The notes: generated from the sequence alone by a model not told the origin. A stretch of DNA of 60,036 nucleotides from an uncultured Aquimarina sp. (GCA_947498595.1 CANMKX010000024.1:1-60036); one strand, 5' to 3'; positions 48,475 to 58,067 are shown, counted from the first letter of the stretch. Made by a program: numbers and translations.

Positions 48475-48513
48475 ATAAATCTACACATGATACTTTATGT
48501 GTAGATTTATCGT
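48475..48513 (+). terminator. dapD terminator
   Basis: ATAAATCTACACAT / ATGTGTAGATTTAT, a perfect 14 bp stem with an 8 nt loop; the T tract after it is short (CGTTT). Confidence 0.7.
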
Positions 48514-48534
48514 TTAACATTGAATCCATAATCG

Positions 48535-50406
48535 ATGAAGATATTAGTAATTCAACAAAAAATGATTGGCGATGTGCTCACAAGTACTATAATTTGTGAA
48601 GCATTGCAAAAAAAATATCCAAATTCGACTATAGATTATTTAGTGAATTCTAATACGTTGCCTGTTATAGATGAACATCCTAATATTGGAAACGTAATTT
48701 TATTTTTACCGAAATATAGAAAAAGTAGAAAAGCTTTTTATAAATTTTTAAAAGAAATTAAAAGAGCTAAGTATGATTTAGTAATCGATGCTTATGGTAA
48801 ATTAGAAAGTAATATTATCACATATTTTTCTAAAGCACCTCAGAAAATTTCATTTGATAAATGGTATACTCGTTTTGTGTATACACATACTGTAAAGCGT
48901 AAATTAAACGCATTAACTAATGCAAGTACAGCTATAGAAAATAGATTACGTCTGTTGTTTGATGATGAAAAAGAGATGTTAGCGGAGATAAAAGAACCTA
49001 GAATCTTTTTGACAAATTTAGAAAAACAAAATGCTAAAAAATATCTAGAAGATAGTGGGGTAAGTACAAATAATCCCGTTATAATGATAAGCGTTTTAGG
49101 TAGTGAAATTAAAAAAACATTACCTTTTGATAAAATGGCAGTTGTAATTGATGAAATTGTTAGAGGAACAAATGCTTCAATTTTATTTAATTATATACCA
49201 AGTCAAGAATCTGATGCTAAGAGTATTTTTGAATTAACTAAAACAAAAACACAGAAACATATATATTTTAATGTTTTTGGAAAGAGTTTGCGTGAATTTT
49301 TAGCAATATTATCACAATGTGATGCATTGATAGGAAATGAAGGAGGAGCAGTCAATATGGCTAAAGCCCTTGAAAAACCTACATTTACTATTTTTTCTCC
49401 TTGGATAGTTAAAAAGGATTGGAATATGTTTGAAGATGGTCAAAGACATATTTCAGTGCATCTAGCAGACTACCTTCCATATATATATACAACTCAGGAT
49501 AGAAAAAAATTAAAAGAGCAATCTTTGGAGTTGTATAATTATTTTGAGCCCCATTTATTTTTACCGAAGTTGCAAGAGTTTTTAGGTAAAAACTTTAAAT
49601 TTGCACCTTCAAAAAACAGAACAGTCATCGATACAAAAGCACACGATAGAGAAAAAATTACGGCCATTATTCCTGCTTATAATGAAGCCCATAATATAAG
49701 AGAAGTATTAGAGTCTGTATCTTTTGCAGACGAAATTATGGTTGTAGATTCTTACAGTACAGATAATACTGTAGAAATAGCTAGAGAGTATACAGATTTT
49801 ATTATTCAAAGAGAATATAAGTATTCTGCTTCTCAAAAAAATTGGGCAATTCCTCAGGCAACTCATAAATGGATATTGTTGGTGGATGCTGATGAAAGGG
49901 TCACACCTGAGCTTAAAGAAGAACTACTAAAAGTATTGCAAGATCCAGGAAAAGACAATACTACTGGGTACTGGATAAAGCGAATGAACCATTTTATGGG
50001 AGAACGCGTTAAATACAGTGGATGGAGAAATGATAAAGTAGTACGTTTATTCATGAGAGATCGATGTAGTTATGAAGATAAACAAGTACATTCTGAAATA
50101 AAAACAGATGGGAATCTAGTTTTTTTGAGTAATAAGTTTTATCATAATACTTACACTACTTTAGATGCTCATATGAAAAAAATGAATAGATATGCAGCAT
50201 GGCAAGCAAATGATTATGACAAAAGAACAGGAAGATTAACTCCATATCATTTTGTAGTTAAACCTTTTTGGAGCTTTTTTAAGCATTATATCATGCAACA
50301 AGGTTTTAGAGACGGCGTTGTAGGATTTGTAATTGCGTATATACAATCATATTCAGTAATGATGCGCTATATCAAATTATGGCTGTTAAGAAAGAATAGA
50401 AAATAA
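48535..50406 (+). CDS. GT9-GT2 fusion glycosyltransferase
   Basis: Two glycosyltransferases in one 623 aa chain. Residues 1-345 are a GT9/heptosyltransferase type: MKILVIQQKMIGDVLTSTIICEAL at the start, PVIMISVLGSEIKKTLPFDKMA and ALIGNEGGAVNMAKALEKPTFTIF near the donor site. After a linker (350-372), residues 373-600 are a GT2 of the WaaE/KdtX-like kind: ITAIIPAYNEAHNIREVLES, EIMVVDSYSTDNT (Asp405), SASQKNWAI and WILLVDADERVTPEL (DAD near 451). The C-terminus (570-610) is amphipathic and basic, suited to membrane contact. Likely adds two sugars in sequence to a lipid-A core or surface glycan. The gene converges on a GT operon 10 bp away. Confidence 0.92.
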   Translation: MKILVIQQKMIGDVLTSTIICEALQKKYPNSTIDYLVNSNTLPVIDEHPNIGNVILFLPKYRKSRKAFYKFLKEIKRAKYDLVIDAYGKLESNIITYFSKAPQKISFDKWYTRFVYTHTVKRKLNALTNASTAIENRLRLLFDDEKEMLAEIKEPRIFLTNLEKQNAKKYLEDSGVSTNNPVIMISVLGSEIKKTLPFDKMAVVIDEIVRGTNASILFNYIPSQESDAKSIFELTKTKTQKHIYFNVFGKSLREFLAILSQCDALIGNEGGAVNMAKALEKPTFTIFSPWIVKKDWNMFEDGQRHISVHLADYLPYIYTTQDRKKLKEQSLELYNYFEPHLFLPKLQEFLGKNFKFAPSKNRTVIDTKAHDREKITAIIPAYNEAHNIREVLESVSFADEIMVVDSYSTDNTVEIAREYTDFIIQREYKYSASQKNWAIPQATHKWILLVDADERVTPELKEELLKVLQDPGKDNTTGYWIKRMNHFMGERVKYSGWRNDKVVRLFMRDRCSYEDKQVHSEIKTDGNLVFLSNKFYHNTYTTLDAHMKKMNRYAAWQANDYDKRTGRLTPYHFVVKPFWSFFKHYIMQQGFRDGVVGFVIAYIQSYSVMMRYIKLWLLRKNRK

Positions 50407-50407
50407 A

Positions 50408-50430
50408 AAGAAGTGCTTATTGCACTTCTT
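50408..50430. terminator. Bidirectional terminator inside the kinase gene end
   Basis: AAGAAGTGC / GCACTTCTT (9 bp, 5 nt loop). The right arm forms the last codons and stop of the minus-strand kinase gene, and the left arm is downstream of the plus-strand glycosyltransferase gene. Confidence 0.8.
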
Positions 50431-51202
50431 CACGATATTTTTTTTTCCAAAAAAAGAGTTTTCGTTTTAAAGCTCTTTTTTTGTGAAATTTTTGCTGAAA
50501 CTCTTCGGTGACTTTCCACATTTTATCAAAAATTACAGTTTCATCTTTTTTAGTAAGTTTAGCATATTCATTAGCCATGATACTTACCATATCTTTTTTA
50601 GGAGTTAAACGTGCAAAGTTTTGAATACGTGTTTCAAGATCAAGAGAACCAAATTCCATTCGATTAAGATCTACAAGGTAAAAATCATAATGATCATTTT
50701 GCTTAACAATTAACGTATTTCCAGGAGAGTGATCAAGAAATAGAATTCCTTTTTCATGTAAATCAAAAGTAAATCGAGTGAAAGCTCGTAAGATGTTTTC
50801 ATGATCAGGGTAATCCGATTGTCTAACAAGTTCTCTGTAAGTTAAATCACAATTTAATAACTCACTAACATAATAACTGTCTTTAAAAAATAAAGAAGAC
50901 ATATTGTTCTGAAAAGCAACAGGGAATGGAGTCTTAATACCAGCTTCAATTAATTTATTAGCATATAAAAAAGAACGTTCAGCTTTTGATTTCCTGAAGA
51001 ATCGATAAACAATTTGATTTATTAAATTCGGAATTTTAAATGATTTAATAGTATAAGCCTTTCCTTCAATAGTAATTACTTTAATTACATTTCTATCCCC
51101 TTGACCTAGTACTTCTGTATGGTTATCAAAATTAAGAATAGCACTCTTAATTAAAGGCGTTAATGAATTTTGAGAAGAATTTATTTTAAAATGTTTAATC
51201 AT
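50417..51202 (-). CDS. LPS core kinase-like protein (WaaP/KdkA family)
   Basis: Kinase-fold protein of the lipopolysaccharide kinase family, 261 aa. Residues YTIKSFKIPNLI (ATP-binding Lys region), FTFDLHEKGILFLDHSPGNTLIVKQ (catalytic Asp in LDHSPGN, as in WaaP HRDLNxxN-like loops) and FYLVDLNRMEF (metal-binding Asp, DFG equivalent) are present. Family members phosphorylate heptose or Kdo of the core. Third gene of the GT4-GT2-kinase operon (18 bp after the GT2 stop), ending in a terminator shared with the convergent GT9-GT2 gene. Confidence 0.85.
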   Translation of the reverse strand: MIKHFKINSSQNSLTPLIKSAILNFDNHTEVLGQGDRNVIKVITIEGKAYTIKSFKIPNLINQIVYRFFRKSKAERSFLYANKLIEAGIKTPFPVAFQNNMSSLFFKDSYYVSELLNCDLTYRELVRQSDYPDHENILRAFTRFTFDLHEKGILFLDHSPGNTLIVKQNDHYDFYLVDLNRMEFGSLDLETRIQNFARLTPKKDMVSIMANEYAKLTKKDETVIFDKMWKVTEEFQQKFHKKRALKRKLFFWKKKYREEVQ

Positions 51203-51220
51203 TAGCTTTCTTAAAGGATT

Positions 51221-52018
51221 TTATAAAGAATCTAAATGGTTGTTAATACCATTTTTACATTGAATAATTTTTTGCGAGATAGTCTCTTGTTGTATTTTAT
51301 CATTAGCTAATAATCTGTCTTTAGATTTTTCAATATGCCATATATGATATACAATGGCTATATATCTTAACCTACGACCTTTTACACCATGATTTATTAA
51401 ACGTAATACAAATTCGCTATCTTCTCTTCCCCAGCCTTCCATATCTTCATTATAGCCATTAATAGCTAAAGCATCTTTTTTCCAATAAGACAAATTACAA
51501 CCTCTCAGTTTTTTAGATAATTCTATATTCTTTTTAAAAAAAGAACTGAAAAATGGAAAATGAATAGCTCTAGTTCTCTTTTTAATACCTTTAGAAAAAG
51601 GAGAAAATCGAATGTTTTTAGAACTATATAATTCAGGAAGATAAGATTCTTGAATATTAACTCTCGAACCATATAGATAAACGCTTTCTTCAATAAAATT
51701 AGCGTGATCTTTTATGAAATTAGGATGCAAAATACAATCTCCATCTAATTGAATAATATAATCACTTGAAGTTTTTATAATGGCTTTATTTAAAATAGCA
51801 GATTTTCTAAAACCATTATCAGCATGCCAAAGATGAATAAGATTACAATTAAATTTACTTATGTATGATGTTACAAGCTCCTTCGTTTCACTAGAAGATC
51901 CATCGTCAGCAATGATAATTTCATTTGGAATACGGGTTTGCGCTAATACACTTTTTAATACAAGATCTAAAGCTTCTGGCCAGTTATAAGTTGAAATTAT
52001 TAATGTAATACTAGTCAT
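51221..52018 (-). CDS. Glycosyltransferase family 2
   Basis: Inverting GT-A transferase, 265 aa. SITLIISTYNWPEALDLVLKSVLAQ opens the fold, EIIIADDGSSSET holds the nucleotide-binding Asp pair, YIIQLDGDCILHPNFI is the DxD metal site, and NEDMEGWGREDSEFVLRL (ED pair) is the catalytic-base region typical of chondroitin-polymerase-like GT2s. Its start overlaps the end of the GT4 gene by 8 bp, so translation is likely coupled. Acts on a surface glycan; donor unknown. Confidence 0.93.
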   Translation of the reverse strand: MTSITLIISTYNWPEALDLVLKSVLAQTRIPNEIIIADDGSSSETKELVTSYISKFNCNLIHLWHADNGFRKSAILNKAIIKTSSDYIIQLDGDCILHPNFIKDHANFIEESVYLYGSRVNIQESYLPELYSSKNIRFSPFSKGIKKRTRAIHFPFFSSFFKKNIELSKKLRGCNLSYWKKDALAINGYNEDMEGWGREDSEFVLRLINHGVKGRRLRYIAIVYHIWHIEKSKDRLLANDKIQQETISQKIIQCKNGINNHLDSL

Positions 52019-53120
52019 TTTGTAATACCTGTTGGTAAGTTTTTAAAGTGTTTTTTGCTAATTGAGTTGTAGTGAACTTAGACATTAAAAGTTCGTAAGA
52101 ACGCTCTTTGAATGATGAAACTCTATCTGTACTTTCAAGAAGGTATTTTACATTTTTAGCAAGTGTTTTGTAATCTTTGATTTCTGCTAATAAACCATTA
52201 AAATCATGAGTGATTGCTTCAGGAATACCTCCAGCTTTAGTTGAAATAACAGGAATTTTCTTATAAAAAGCTTCATATATAGTAATCGGTAATCCTTCTC
52301 GTTCAGAGGACATTAGATATACATCTAGTTGAGATAACAGATCCATAGCATTTGTAGTAAAACCAGTAAAAGAAATATAATCTTCAATATTCAATTCTTT
52401 GATTAGAGGCATAAAAGTATCACTGTACTTAGACTCTTTCCCTATTTGAACAAAATGCACATTTTTTACCTGTAATACATGCACTAAATGGTGTATTGTT
52501 TTAACAAATGTGACTAAATCTTTAGCTCTAGTATGATTAGCAATATTTCCTATGATAGTTGTATCACTTTTAATGTTAAATTTATTTCTAAGGTTTATGT
52601 CAGTTTTTTGATCGGCTCTTTCAATCTTTATACCATCATAAACTACTGTCAATTTATGATGATTATTAGGTTTTAAAGTAGCTTTAAAAGACTCTTTTAC
52701 AGCTTCAGAAACACAGATGACACTCTTAATGTTTTTGTAATTATATTTATAGGAACTAAGTCCTTTTTTAGGAGAACTAATACCTTTTTTAGAAAACACT
52801 GTAGGAGTGTTTAATTTATAAAGAAGATCAGCAACAACATATGTTGTTACAGAATTGCTAGTATGTAAATGAATAATATCTATACCATCTTCAACAACTA
52901 CTTGTTTTAAATATTTGCATAATGAAATAGAATGAGATTTTTGCTTTTTAATACTTCGAATTTGTAGATTGTTTTCCTGTGCATAAAGATCCATAGGGGA
53001 ACCTTTGAAACAAAAAATAATATTTTCTACATCTAGTTTTTGTAGACCAAAAATGGAATCTACTAATTGTTGCTCGTTTCCTCCCCAACTATAAGCTCCA
53101 GAAACATGAAGTACTTTCAT
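52011..53120 (-). CDS. Glycosyltransferase family 4
   Basis: Retaining GT-B transferase, 369 aa. N-terminal VSGAYSWGGNEQQLVDSIFG; C-terminal donor site includes IGNIANHTRAKDLVTFVKTIHHL, ISFTGFTTNAMDLLSQLDVYLMSSEREGLPITIYEAFYKKIPVISTKAGGIPE (the EGLPxxxxEA signature, split here by description). First gene of the operon, driven by a TAnnTTTG box about 24 nt upstream. Together with the GT2, the kinase and the convergent GT9-GT2 fusion it suggests a lipid-A core or O-antigen-like assembly locus. Confidence 0.93.
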   Translation of the reverse strand: MKVLHVSGAYSWGGNEQQLVDSIFGLQKLDVENIIFCFKGSPMDLYAQENNLQIRSIKKQKSHSISLCKYLKQVVVEDGIDIIHLHTSNSVTTYVVADLLYKLNTPTVFSKKGISSPKKGLSSYKYNYKNIKSVICVSEAVKESFKATLKPNNHHKLTVVYDGIKIERADQKTDINLRNKFNIKSDTTIIGNIANHTRAKDLVTFVKTIHHLVHVLQVKNVHFVQIGKESKYSDTFMPLIKELNIEDYISFTGFTTNAMDLLSQLDVYLMSSEREGLPITIYEAFYKKIPVISTKAGGIPEAITHDFNGLLAEIKDYKTLAKNVKYLLESTDRVSSFKERSYELLMSKFTTTQLAKNTLKTYQQVLQND

Positions 53121-53143
53121 AAACAGTCTTGATTATTTATTGG

Positions 53144-53151
53144 CAAATATA
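53144..53151 (-). promoter_or_regulatory. GT4 operon -7 promoter element
   Basis: Minus-strand TATATTTG (TAnnTTTG), 24 nt before the GT4 start. It is only 3 bp from the plus-strand box of the threonylcarbamoyl synthase gene. Confidence 0.5.
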
Positions 53152-53154
53152 TGT

Positions 53155-53162
53155 TAATTTTG
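53155..53162 (+). promoter_or_regulatory. -7 element of the Sua5/YrdC gene
   Basis: TAATTTTG (TAnnTTTG) 58 bp before the start codon; back-to-back with the divergent GT4 operon box. No perfect -33 element. Confidence 0.45.
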
Positions 53163-53220
53163 CTTAGCAAATTTTTAATAAAAATAGGAACATGTTTCTA
53201 TCAAGTATAAGATTAATTAT

Positions 53221-53787
53221 ATGGACATAAGAGAAGAAATAGAGAAAGTTGTAGCTGTACTTAAAAGAGGTGGAGTGATCCTGTATCCTACCGATACAGT
53301 ATGGGGGATAGGATGTGACGCTACAAATGCAGATGCTATAGACAAAGTCTATGCATTAAAAAAAAGAGCAGAAGAAAAATCAATGCTATGCTTAGTAAGT
53401 GATTACAATATGTTAGAACAATATGTAGAAAAAATACCAAGAGTAATATATGATATTTTAAAACTAACAGATAAACCAACAACAATAATATACGACGACC
53501 CAATTAGAGTACCAGAAAATATTATAGCAAAAGACAATACGTTAGGAATTCGAGTAGTAGACGAAGGTTTTAGTCATAAATTAATTCGAAAATATAAGAA
53601 ACCAATAGTTTCAACATCTGCTAATATCAGTGGTAAGGCTACTCCAATGCATTTCAAAGAAATAAGTAAAGAGATTTTGGAAGGCGTTGACTATGTTGTA
53701 AATTTGCAAGAGCAAAAAAAAGTAAAAAAACCTTCATCTATCATAAGAGTGACATTAGATAGTAAGGTAACAATTATAAGGAAGTAA
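53221..53787 (+). CDS. L-threonylcarbamoyladenylate synthase (Sua5/YrdC)
   Basis: Forms threonylcarbamoyl-AMP for the t6A37 modification of tRNAs that read ANN codons; 188 aa, single YrdC domain with no Sua5 C-terminal domain, so TsaC/YciO type. [20 protein letters not shown] is the ATP/bicarbonate site, [12 protein letters not shown] the basic strip and [13 protein letters not shown] the late signature. First of three tightly spaced genes (8 bp to the CCA-type gene). Confidence 0.92.
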   Translation: MDIREEIEKVVAVLKRGGVILYPTDTVWGIGCDATNADAIDKVYALKKRAEEKSMLCLVSDYNMLEQYVEKIPRVIYDILKLTDKPTTIIYDDPIRVPENIIAKDNTLGIRVVDEGFSHKLIRKYKKPIVSTSANISGKATPMHFKEISKEILEGVDYVVNLQEQKKVKKPSSIIRVTLDSKVTIIRK

Positions 53788-53795
53788 ATCGATAC

Positions 53796-55217
53796 ATGTC
53801 GGAAGCGAAAAATTATAGAGACGCATTAAAACAATCAGTTTTTAAAAAAATATCTAAAGCAGCTGAAATACAAGAAGTAGAAACGTATGTAATAGGAGGC
53901 TTTGTTAGAGATTATATATTACAGCGAGGCGTTGTTAAAGATATAGATATTGTTGCAGTAGGAAGTGGTATAGAATTAGCAAACCAAGTTTCTAGGTTGC
54001 TGCCCAATAAGCCTAAAGTACAGGTGTTTAAGACATATGGAACTGCTATGTTAAGAGCAGATGATATTGAAATAGAATTTGTAGGTGCACGAAAAGAGTC
54101 TTACAATGAAAATAGCCGTAATCCAGTTGTTGAGAATGGAACACTTGAAGATGATCAAAATAGAAGAGATTTTACAATTAATACATTAGCCTTAAGTTTA
54201 TCACCTCAGAAATATGGAGAATTACTAGATCCATTTGGAGGGGTAAGAGATTTAGAAGCAAAAATAATTCGTACACCATTGGATCCAGATATAACATACT
54301 CTGATGATCCATTGCGAATGATGAGAGCAATTCGATTTGCAACCCAATTAAATTTTACTATAGAGAAAGAATCATTAGATGCTATATCACGTAATAAAAA
54401 TCGAATTAAAATTATTACTAAAGAACGTATAGTAGAAGAATTACATAAAATAATGCTTAGTGATGTGCCTTCTATAGGATTTATTCTTTTAGAAAAAACA
54501 GGACTGTTAAAATATATTTTACCAGAGTTAACAGCATTAAAAGGTATTGATGAAGAAGAAGGGCAAACACATAAAGATAATTTTTATCATACTTTAGAAG
54601 TAGTAGATAATATTAGTCAAAACACAGATGATTTATGGTTGCGCTGGGCAGCATTATTACACGATATCGGTAAGGCTCCAACAAAACGCTTTCATAAAAG
54701 AAACGGATGGACATTTCATGGACATGAATTTGTAGGTGCAAAAATGGTCTTTCAATTATTTAAAAGATTAAAAATGCCGTTGAATGATAAAATGAAATTC
54801 GTTCAAAAAATGGTGTTAATGAGTTCTAGACCTATTGTAATAGCGTCAGAAGTTACAGACTCAGCAGTTCGAAGATTGATTTTTGATGCAGGAAATTATA
54901 TAAATCAATTAATGACATTATGTGAAGCTGATATAACAACAAAAAACCCAAAACGATTTAGAAAATACCACAACAATTTTAAAATTGTTAGGCAAAAAAT
55001 GATTGAAGTTGAAGAACGCGATCAGATCCGTAATTTTCAACCTCCTATTACGGGAGAAAAAATTATGGAAACATTTAATATAAAACCATCTCGTGAAATA
55101 GGAATTATAAAAGAAGCAATAAAAGAAGCAATTTTAGAAGGAGTGATTCCAAACGAATATGATGCAGCTTATAATTATATGATGCAAAAAGGAATAGAAT
55201 TAGGACTGAAAGCATAA
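53796..55217 (+). CDS. CCA tRNA nucleotidyltransferase/poly(A) polymerase with HD domain
   Basis: Class II nucleotidyltransferase, 473 aa, adding CCA to tRNA 3' ends or A tails to RNA. Head: [11 protein letters not shown] (GGxxRD) and [10 protein letters not shown] with the metal-binding Dx[16 protein letters not shown] is motif [16 protein letters not shown] the neck. The C-terminal HD phosphohydrolase domain has [17 protein letters not shown] (HD pair) and then [10 protein letters not shown]. The HD part is known in some Gram-negative CCA enzymes as a 2',3'-phosphatase. Middle gene of the run, 8 bp from each neighbour. Confidence 0.93.
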   Translation: MSEAKNYRDALKQSVFKKISKAAEIQEVETYVIGGFVRDYILQRGVVKDIDIVAVGSGIELANQVSRLLPNKPKVQVFKTYGTAMLRADDIEIEFVGARKESYNENSRNPVVENGTLEDDQNRRDFTINTLALSLSPQKYGELLDPFGGVRDLEAKIIRTPLDPDITYSDDPLRMMRAIRFATQLNFTIEKESLDAISRNKNRIKIITKERIVEELHKIMLSDVPSIGFILLEKTGLLKYILPELTALKGIDEEEGQTHKDNFYHTLEVVDNISQNTDDLWLRWAALLHDIGKAPTKRFHKRNGWTFHGHEFVGAKMVFQLFKRLKMPLNDKMKFVQKMVLMSSRPIVIASEVTDSAVRRLIFDAGNYINQLMTLCEADITTKNPKRFRKYHNNFKIVRQKMIEVEERDQIRNFQPPITGEKIMETFNIKPSREIGIIKEAIKEAILEGVIPNEYDAAYNYMMQKGIELGLKA

Positions 55218-55225
55218 AGAAATAC

Positions 55226-56242
55226 ATGAAAAAGAGTAATAAAAAAGTAATTTATTGGCTATTAACAGGATGTTTACTGATATTTATAATGGTAGTAGTT
55301 GGAGGAATCACAAGATTAACTCATTCAGGACTCTCGATTTCTAACTACAAATTAATTTCTGGAACACTACCACCGATGAATGACGTCGAATGGAATGAAG
55401 CATTTGAATTATACAAGCAATATCCAGAATATCAGAAAATAAATAACGAATTCACGATACAAGATTTTAAAGATATATACTTTTGGGAATGGTTACATAG
55501 AGTTATAGGACGCTTTATAGGAATTGTTTTTTTTATTCCTTTTATGTATTTTGTAATAACAAAGCAACTTTCAAAAGAAACTATAAAAAAATCAGTTTTT
55601 CTAATGATTCTAGGAGGGTTTCAAGGATTTTTAGGTTGGTTTATGGTTAAGAGTGGTTTAGTAGATCGACCAGATGTAAGTCATTATAGATTAGCGTTAC
55701 ATTTAGTAACTGCATTCATAACATTTGCATGTACTTTCTGGGTAGCATTAGATTTAATTTATCCAGACACTAAAAAGATAAATACAAAATACCGTAACTT
55801 GATTCGATGGGGAATAGTAATTTTAATAATACAAATTACTTATGGTGCTTTTGTAGCTGGATTAGATGCCGGTTTTTTACATAATTATTGGCCGTTAATG
55901 TCAGATGGAAAACTTATTCATGACTCTGTATTTATTGAACAAAATCCATGGATAAAGAATTTTATTGAAGGAAAAAGTGGAGTTCAATTTATTCATAGAT
56001 ATTTAGCTTACTTAGTGGTAATAATAATAGGTGTAATTTGGTACAAAGGGAAAAAACATGTAACAACTAAAATACAACAAAAATCACTTCACATGTTATT
56101 GATTTTTGTTGGAGTTCAGTTTGTTTTAGGTGTATTGACCTTAATATTAAGAGTGCCAATCTTATTAGGAGTATTACATCAAGTAATGGCTTTTGCATTG
56201 TTGGCCTCAATGACATTTTCTTTACACCGCTTTAGTAAATAA
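55226..56242 (+). CDS. Heme A synthase, COX15/CtaA family
   Basis: Oxidises heme O to heme A for aa3-type cytochrome oxidase; 338 aa with eight hydrophobic segments. Bis-His sites: VVGGITRLTHSGLSI (TM1 loop), FWEWLHRVIGRFIGI (His in TM2), RLALHLVTAFITFA, and the second set FIHRYLAYLVVII and GVLHQVMAFALL. The Glu of the EWLHR segment and the loop after GSGL are typical of the alpha-proteobacterial/Bacteroidota type. The two loops with paired Cys found in Gram-positive CtaA are absent, as expected for the COX15 type. Third gene after the CCA-type enzyme. Confidence 0.94.
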   Translation: MKKSNKKVIYWLLTGCLLIFIMVVVGGITRLTHSGLSISNYKLISGTLPPMNDVEWNEAFELYKQYPEYQKINNEFTIQDFKDIYFWEWLHRVIGRFIGIVFFIPFMYFVITKQLSKETIKKSVFLMILGGFQGFLGWFMVKSGLVDRPDVSHYRLALHLVTAFITFACTFWVALDLIYPDTKKINTKYRNLIRWGIVILIIQITYGAFVAGLDAGFLHNYWPLMSDGKLIHDSVFIEQNPWIKNFIEGKSGVQFIHRYLAYLVVIIIGVIWYKGKKHVTTKIQQKSLHMLLIFVGVQFVLGVLTLILRVPILLGVLHQVMAFALLASMTFSLHRFSK

Positions 56243-56267
56243 AACTATCTTTTTAGAAAGCAATTTG

Positions 56268-56275
56268 TATCTTTG
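56268..56275 (+). promoter_or_regulatory. -7 element of the pRiA4-type gene
   Basis: TATCTTTG (TAnnTTTG) 23 bp before the start codon at 56299, in the 56 bp gap after the heme A synthase gene. Confidence 0.5.
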
Positions 56276-56298
56276 TCAGTCCAAAATAGTATAAAATA

Positions 56299-56805
56299 AT
56301 GATTTACCGTTTTAGAATTATCTTAGATACAGAAGAAGACGTATTTAGAGATATAGAAATAGAGGAAGACACAACTCTAGAAGAATTCCATAATGTAATA
56401 ACACAATCGTTTGGTTTCGACGGAACCGAAATGGCATCATTTTATGTAAGCGATAAAGAATGGAATCAAGGGGAAGAAATATCATTATTTGATATGAGTG
56501 ATGGTAGTCAGCCAGTACGATTAATGAGTGAAACAACATTGTCAGATGTTGTTAATAAAAAATCTCCGAAATTAATTTATGTATATGACTTCTTTTCAAT
56601 GTGGACATTTTTAGTTGAGTTAGCTGAAATTGCCGAATTTGAAGATGGAAGAGAATATCCTAATGTAATGTTTGTACATGGACAACTACCAGACAGCGCG
56701 CCAGAAAAAGAATTTCAAGCAGAAGGAGAAGATGATTATCATGAAGACGATGATTTTGACATAGATAACTATGACGAAATGGATTTTAATGAAAATTGGA
56801 ATTAA
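56299..56805 (+). CDS. Plasmid pRiA4b Orf3-like family protein
   Basis: A 168 aa, strongly acidic protein. The first 100 residues match the PRiA4_ORF3 family: MIYRFRIILDTEEDVFRDIEIEEDTTLEEFHNVI, then GTEMASFYVSDKEW and PKLIYVYDFFSMWTFLVELAE. The tail from about 135 is nearly all Asp/Glu (DDYHEDDDFDIDNYDEMDF), probably disordered. Despite the family name (also called IS1096 passenger TnpR-like), nothing here points to a mobile element; in flavobacteria it is a stable chromosomal gene of unknown function. It precedes the nucleoid-associated gene by 39 bp. Confidence 0.85.
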   Translation: MIYRFRIILDTEEDVFRDIEIEEDTTLEEFHNVITQSFGFDGTEMASFYVSDKEWNQGEEISLFDMSDGSQPVRLMSETTLSDVVNKKSPKLIYVYDFFSMWTFLVELAEIAEFEDGREYPNVMFVHGQLPDSAPEKEFQAEGEDDYHEDDDFDIDNYDEMDFNENWN

Positions 56806-56844
56806 AAGAAGATAAAATAAAACGAATACAGAAGGAAGCACAGA

Positions 56845-57903
56845 ATGATTAATTTATATAGTACCCAATTCGAATCACTATCAGTACATAAGATAGGAAA
56901 TAAAAGTAGGAATGAAAATATTTTCTTATCAGATCAAGCCTATGCATTAAATGATGAATTGGTAGCTTTATTAAAAGAATACTTCTTTAAGCCATTTAGA
57001 GAAAAAGAAGAAAATTATTATCAGTTTTCAAACGAAGCCGATCTAGAATTTAATCCTTTATATAAAATCGTATCAGAAGTTTTTGATAATCCTTCTACAA
57101 TACATGAACAATCCAAACGTATAGGAGCTTTGCTATATGAGCAATCTCAACATCCTCATATTAAAAGTGGAGAGTTGTACGTAACATATTTAGAAAATGT
57201 ATCGATTGATAATGAAAAAGTGTCAGCAATAGGGATATTTAAATCAGAATTAAAATATGATTACTTACAATTTGATGAGAATGGATCGAATATAGAATTA
57301 GTATTGCAACAAGGAGTTAACTTAAATAAATTAGACAAAGGATGTTTAATATTTAATTATAAAAAAGAAGAAGGATATAAAATCCTATCAATAGACTCTA
57401 ATAGATACGATACAAAATATTGGTTAGAACATTTCTTAGGAGTATCAGCATTTGTTGATTCAAATTATCAGACAAAGAAATACATGAAATTTTGCGAAGA
57501 TTTTGCGAAAGACGTGGTATTACCAGCAGAAGATAAAAAAGAAGAGGTAATGTTCATGAACCGTTCTGTGAATTATTTTGCAAAAAACGATGAATTTGAA
57601 GAAACAAATTTCTTAAATGAAGTAATTGATAACCCAGAATTGATTCCAGAATTTAAACATTATAAGGTAGAAAAAGCACCAAAATACCAAATTGAAGATT
57701 TAACCACGTTTCCAATTGCAAACTCAGCAGTTTCTGCAGCAAGAAAGAAAATGAAGAATACCATTAATTTGGATACCAATATTCAGATAAAAATGGATTT
57801 TATAAATCCTGAATCTGCAGAGAAATTTGTAGAAAAAGGATGGGATGAAGAAAAACAAATGTATTACTATCTGGTGTATTTCAATAAAGAACAAAAAGAT
57901 TAA
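56845..57903 (+). CDS. Nucleoid-associated protein (NdpA/YejK family)
   Basis: Likely nucleoid-binding protein of the 37-kDa NdpA family, 352 aa. Landmarks: LSVHKIGNKSRNENIFLSDQ at the start, FNPLYKIVSEVFDNPSTIHEQSKRIGALLYEQSQHP, SGELYVTYLENVSIDNEKVSAIGIFKSE, and FLGVSAFVDSNYQTKKYMKFC. The C-terminal third (about 260-352) has the basic and beta-rich character of the family tail. Probably the last gene of the run that starts with the Sua5/YrdC gene or with the internal promoter at 56268. Function in this phylum is not established. Confidence 0.9.
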   Translation: MINLYSTQFESLSVHKIGNKSRNENIFLSDQAYALNDELVALLKEYFFKPFREKEENYYQFSNEADLEFNPLYKIVSEVFDNPSTIHEQSKRIGALLYEQSQHPHIKSGELYVTYLENVSIDNEKVSAIGIFKSELKYDYLQFDENGSNIELVLQQGVNLNKLDKGCLIFNYKKEEGYKILSIDSNRYDTKYWLEHFLGVSAFVDSNYQTKKYMKFCEDFAKDVVLPAEDKKEEVMFMNRSVNYFAKNDEFEETNFLNEVIDNPELIPEFKHYKVEKAPKYQIEDLTTFPIANSAVSAARKKMKNTINLDTNIQIKMDFINPESAEKFVEKGWDEEKQMYYYLVYFNKEQKD

Positions 57904-57907
57904 ATAA

Positions 57908-57938
57908 AAGCCGAGCATATAGCTCGGTTTTTTTTTGC
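57908..57938 (+). terminator. NdpA-like gene terminator
   Basis: CCGAGC / GCTCGG (6 bp GC-rich stem, ATATA loop) followed by T9, right after the stop codon. Confidence 0.9.
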
Positions 57939-58067
57939 TTTAAAAACAAAAGTGAATTAAGAATTCTTAAAGAAATGGTAAATTACATATAGTTCTTACG
58001 ATAAAGAGTTATTTTAGAAATGAAGTAACAATTCTAACGACAATAACTAAAAATCATTAAGAGTACT

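Noticed and set aside
56299..56805. The pRiA4/IS1096-type family name suggested a mobile element
   Set aside because: No transposase, terminal repeats or target duplication nearby; the family is common as a stable chromosomal gene in flavobacteria.
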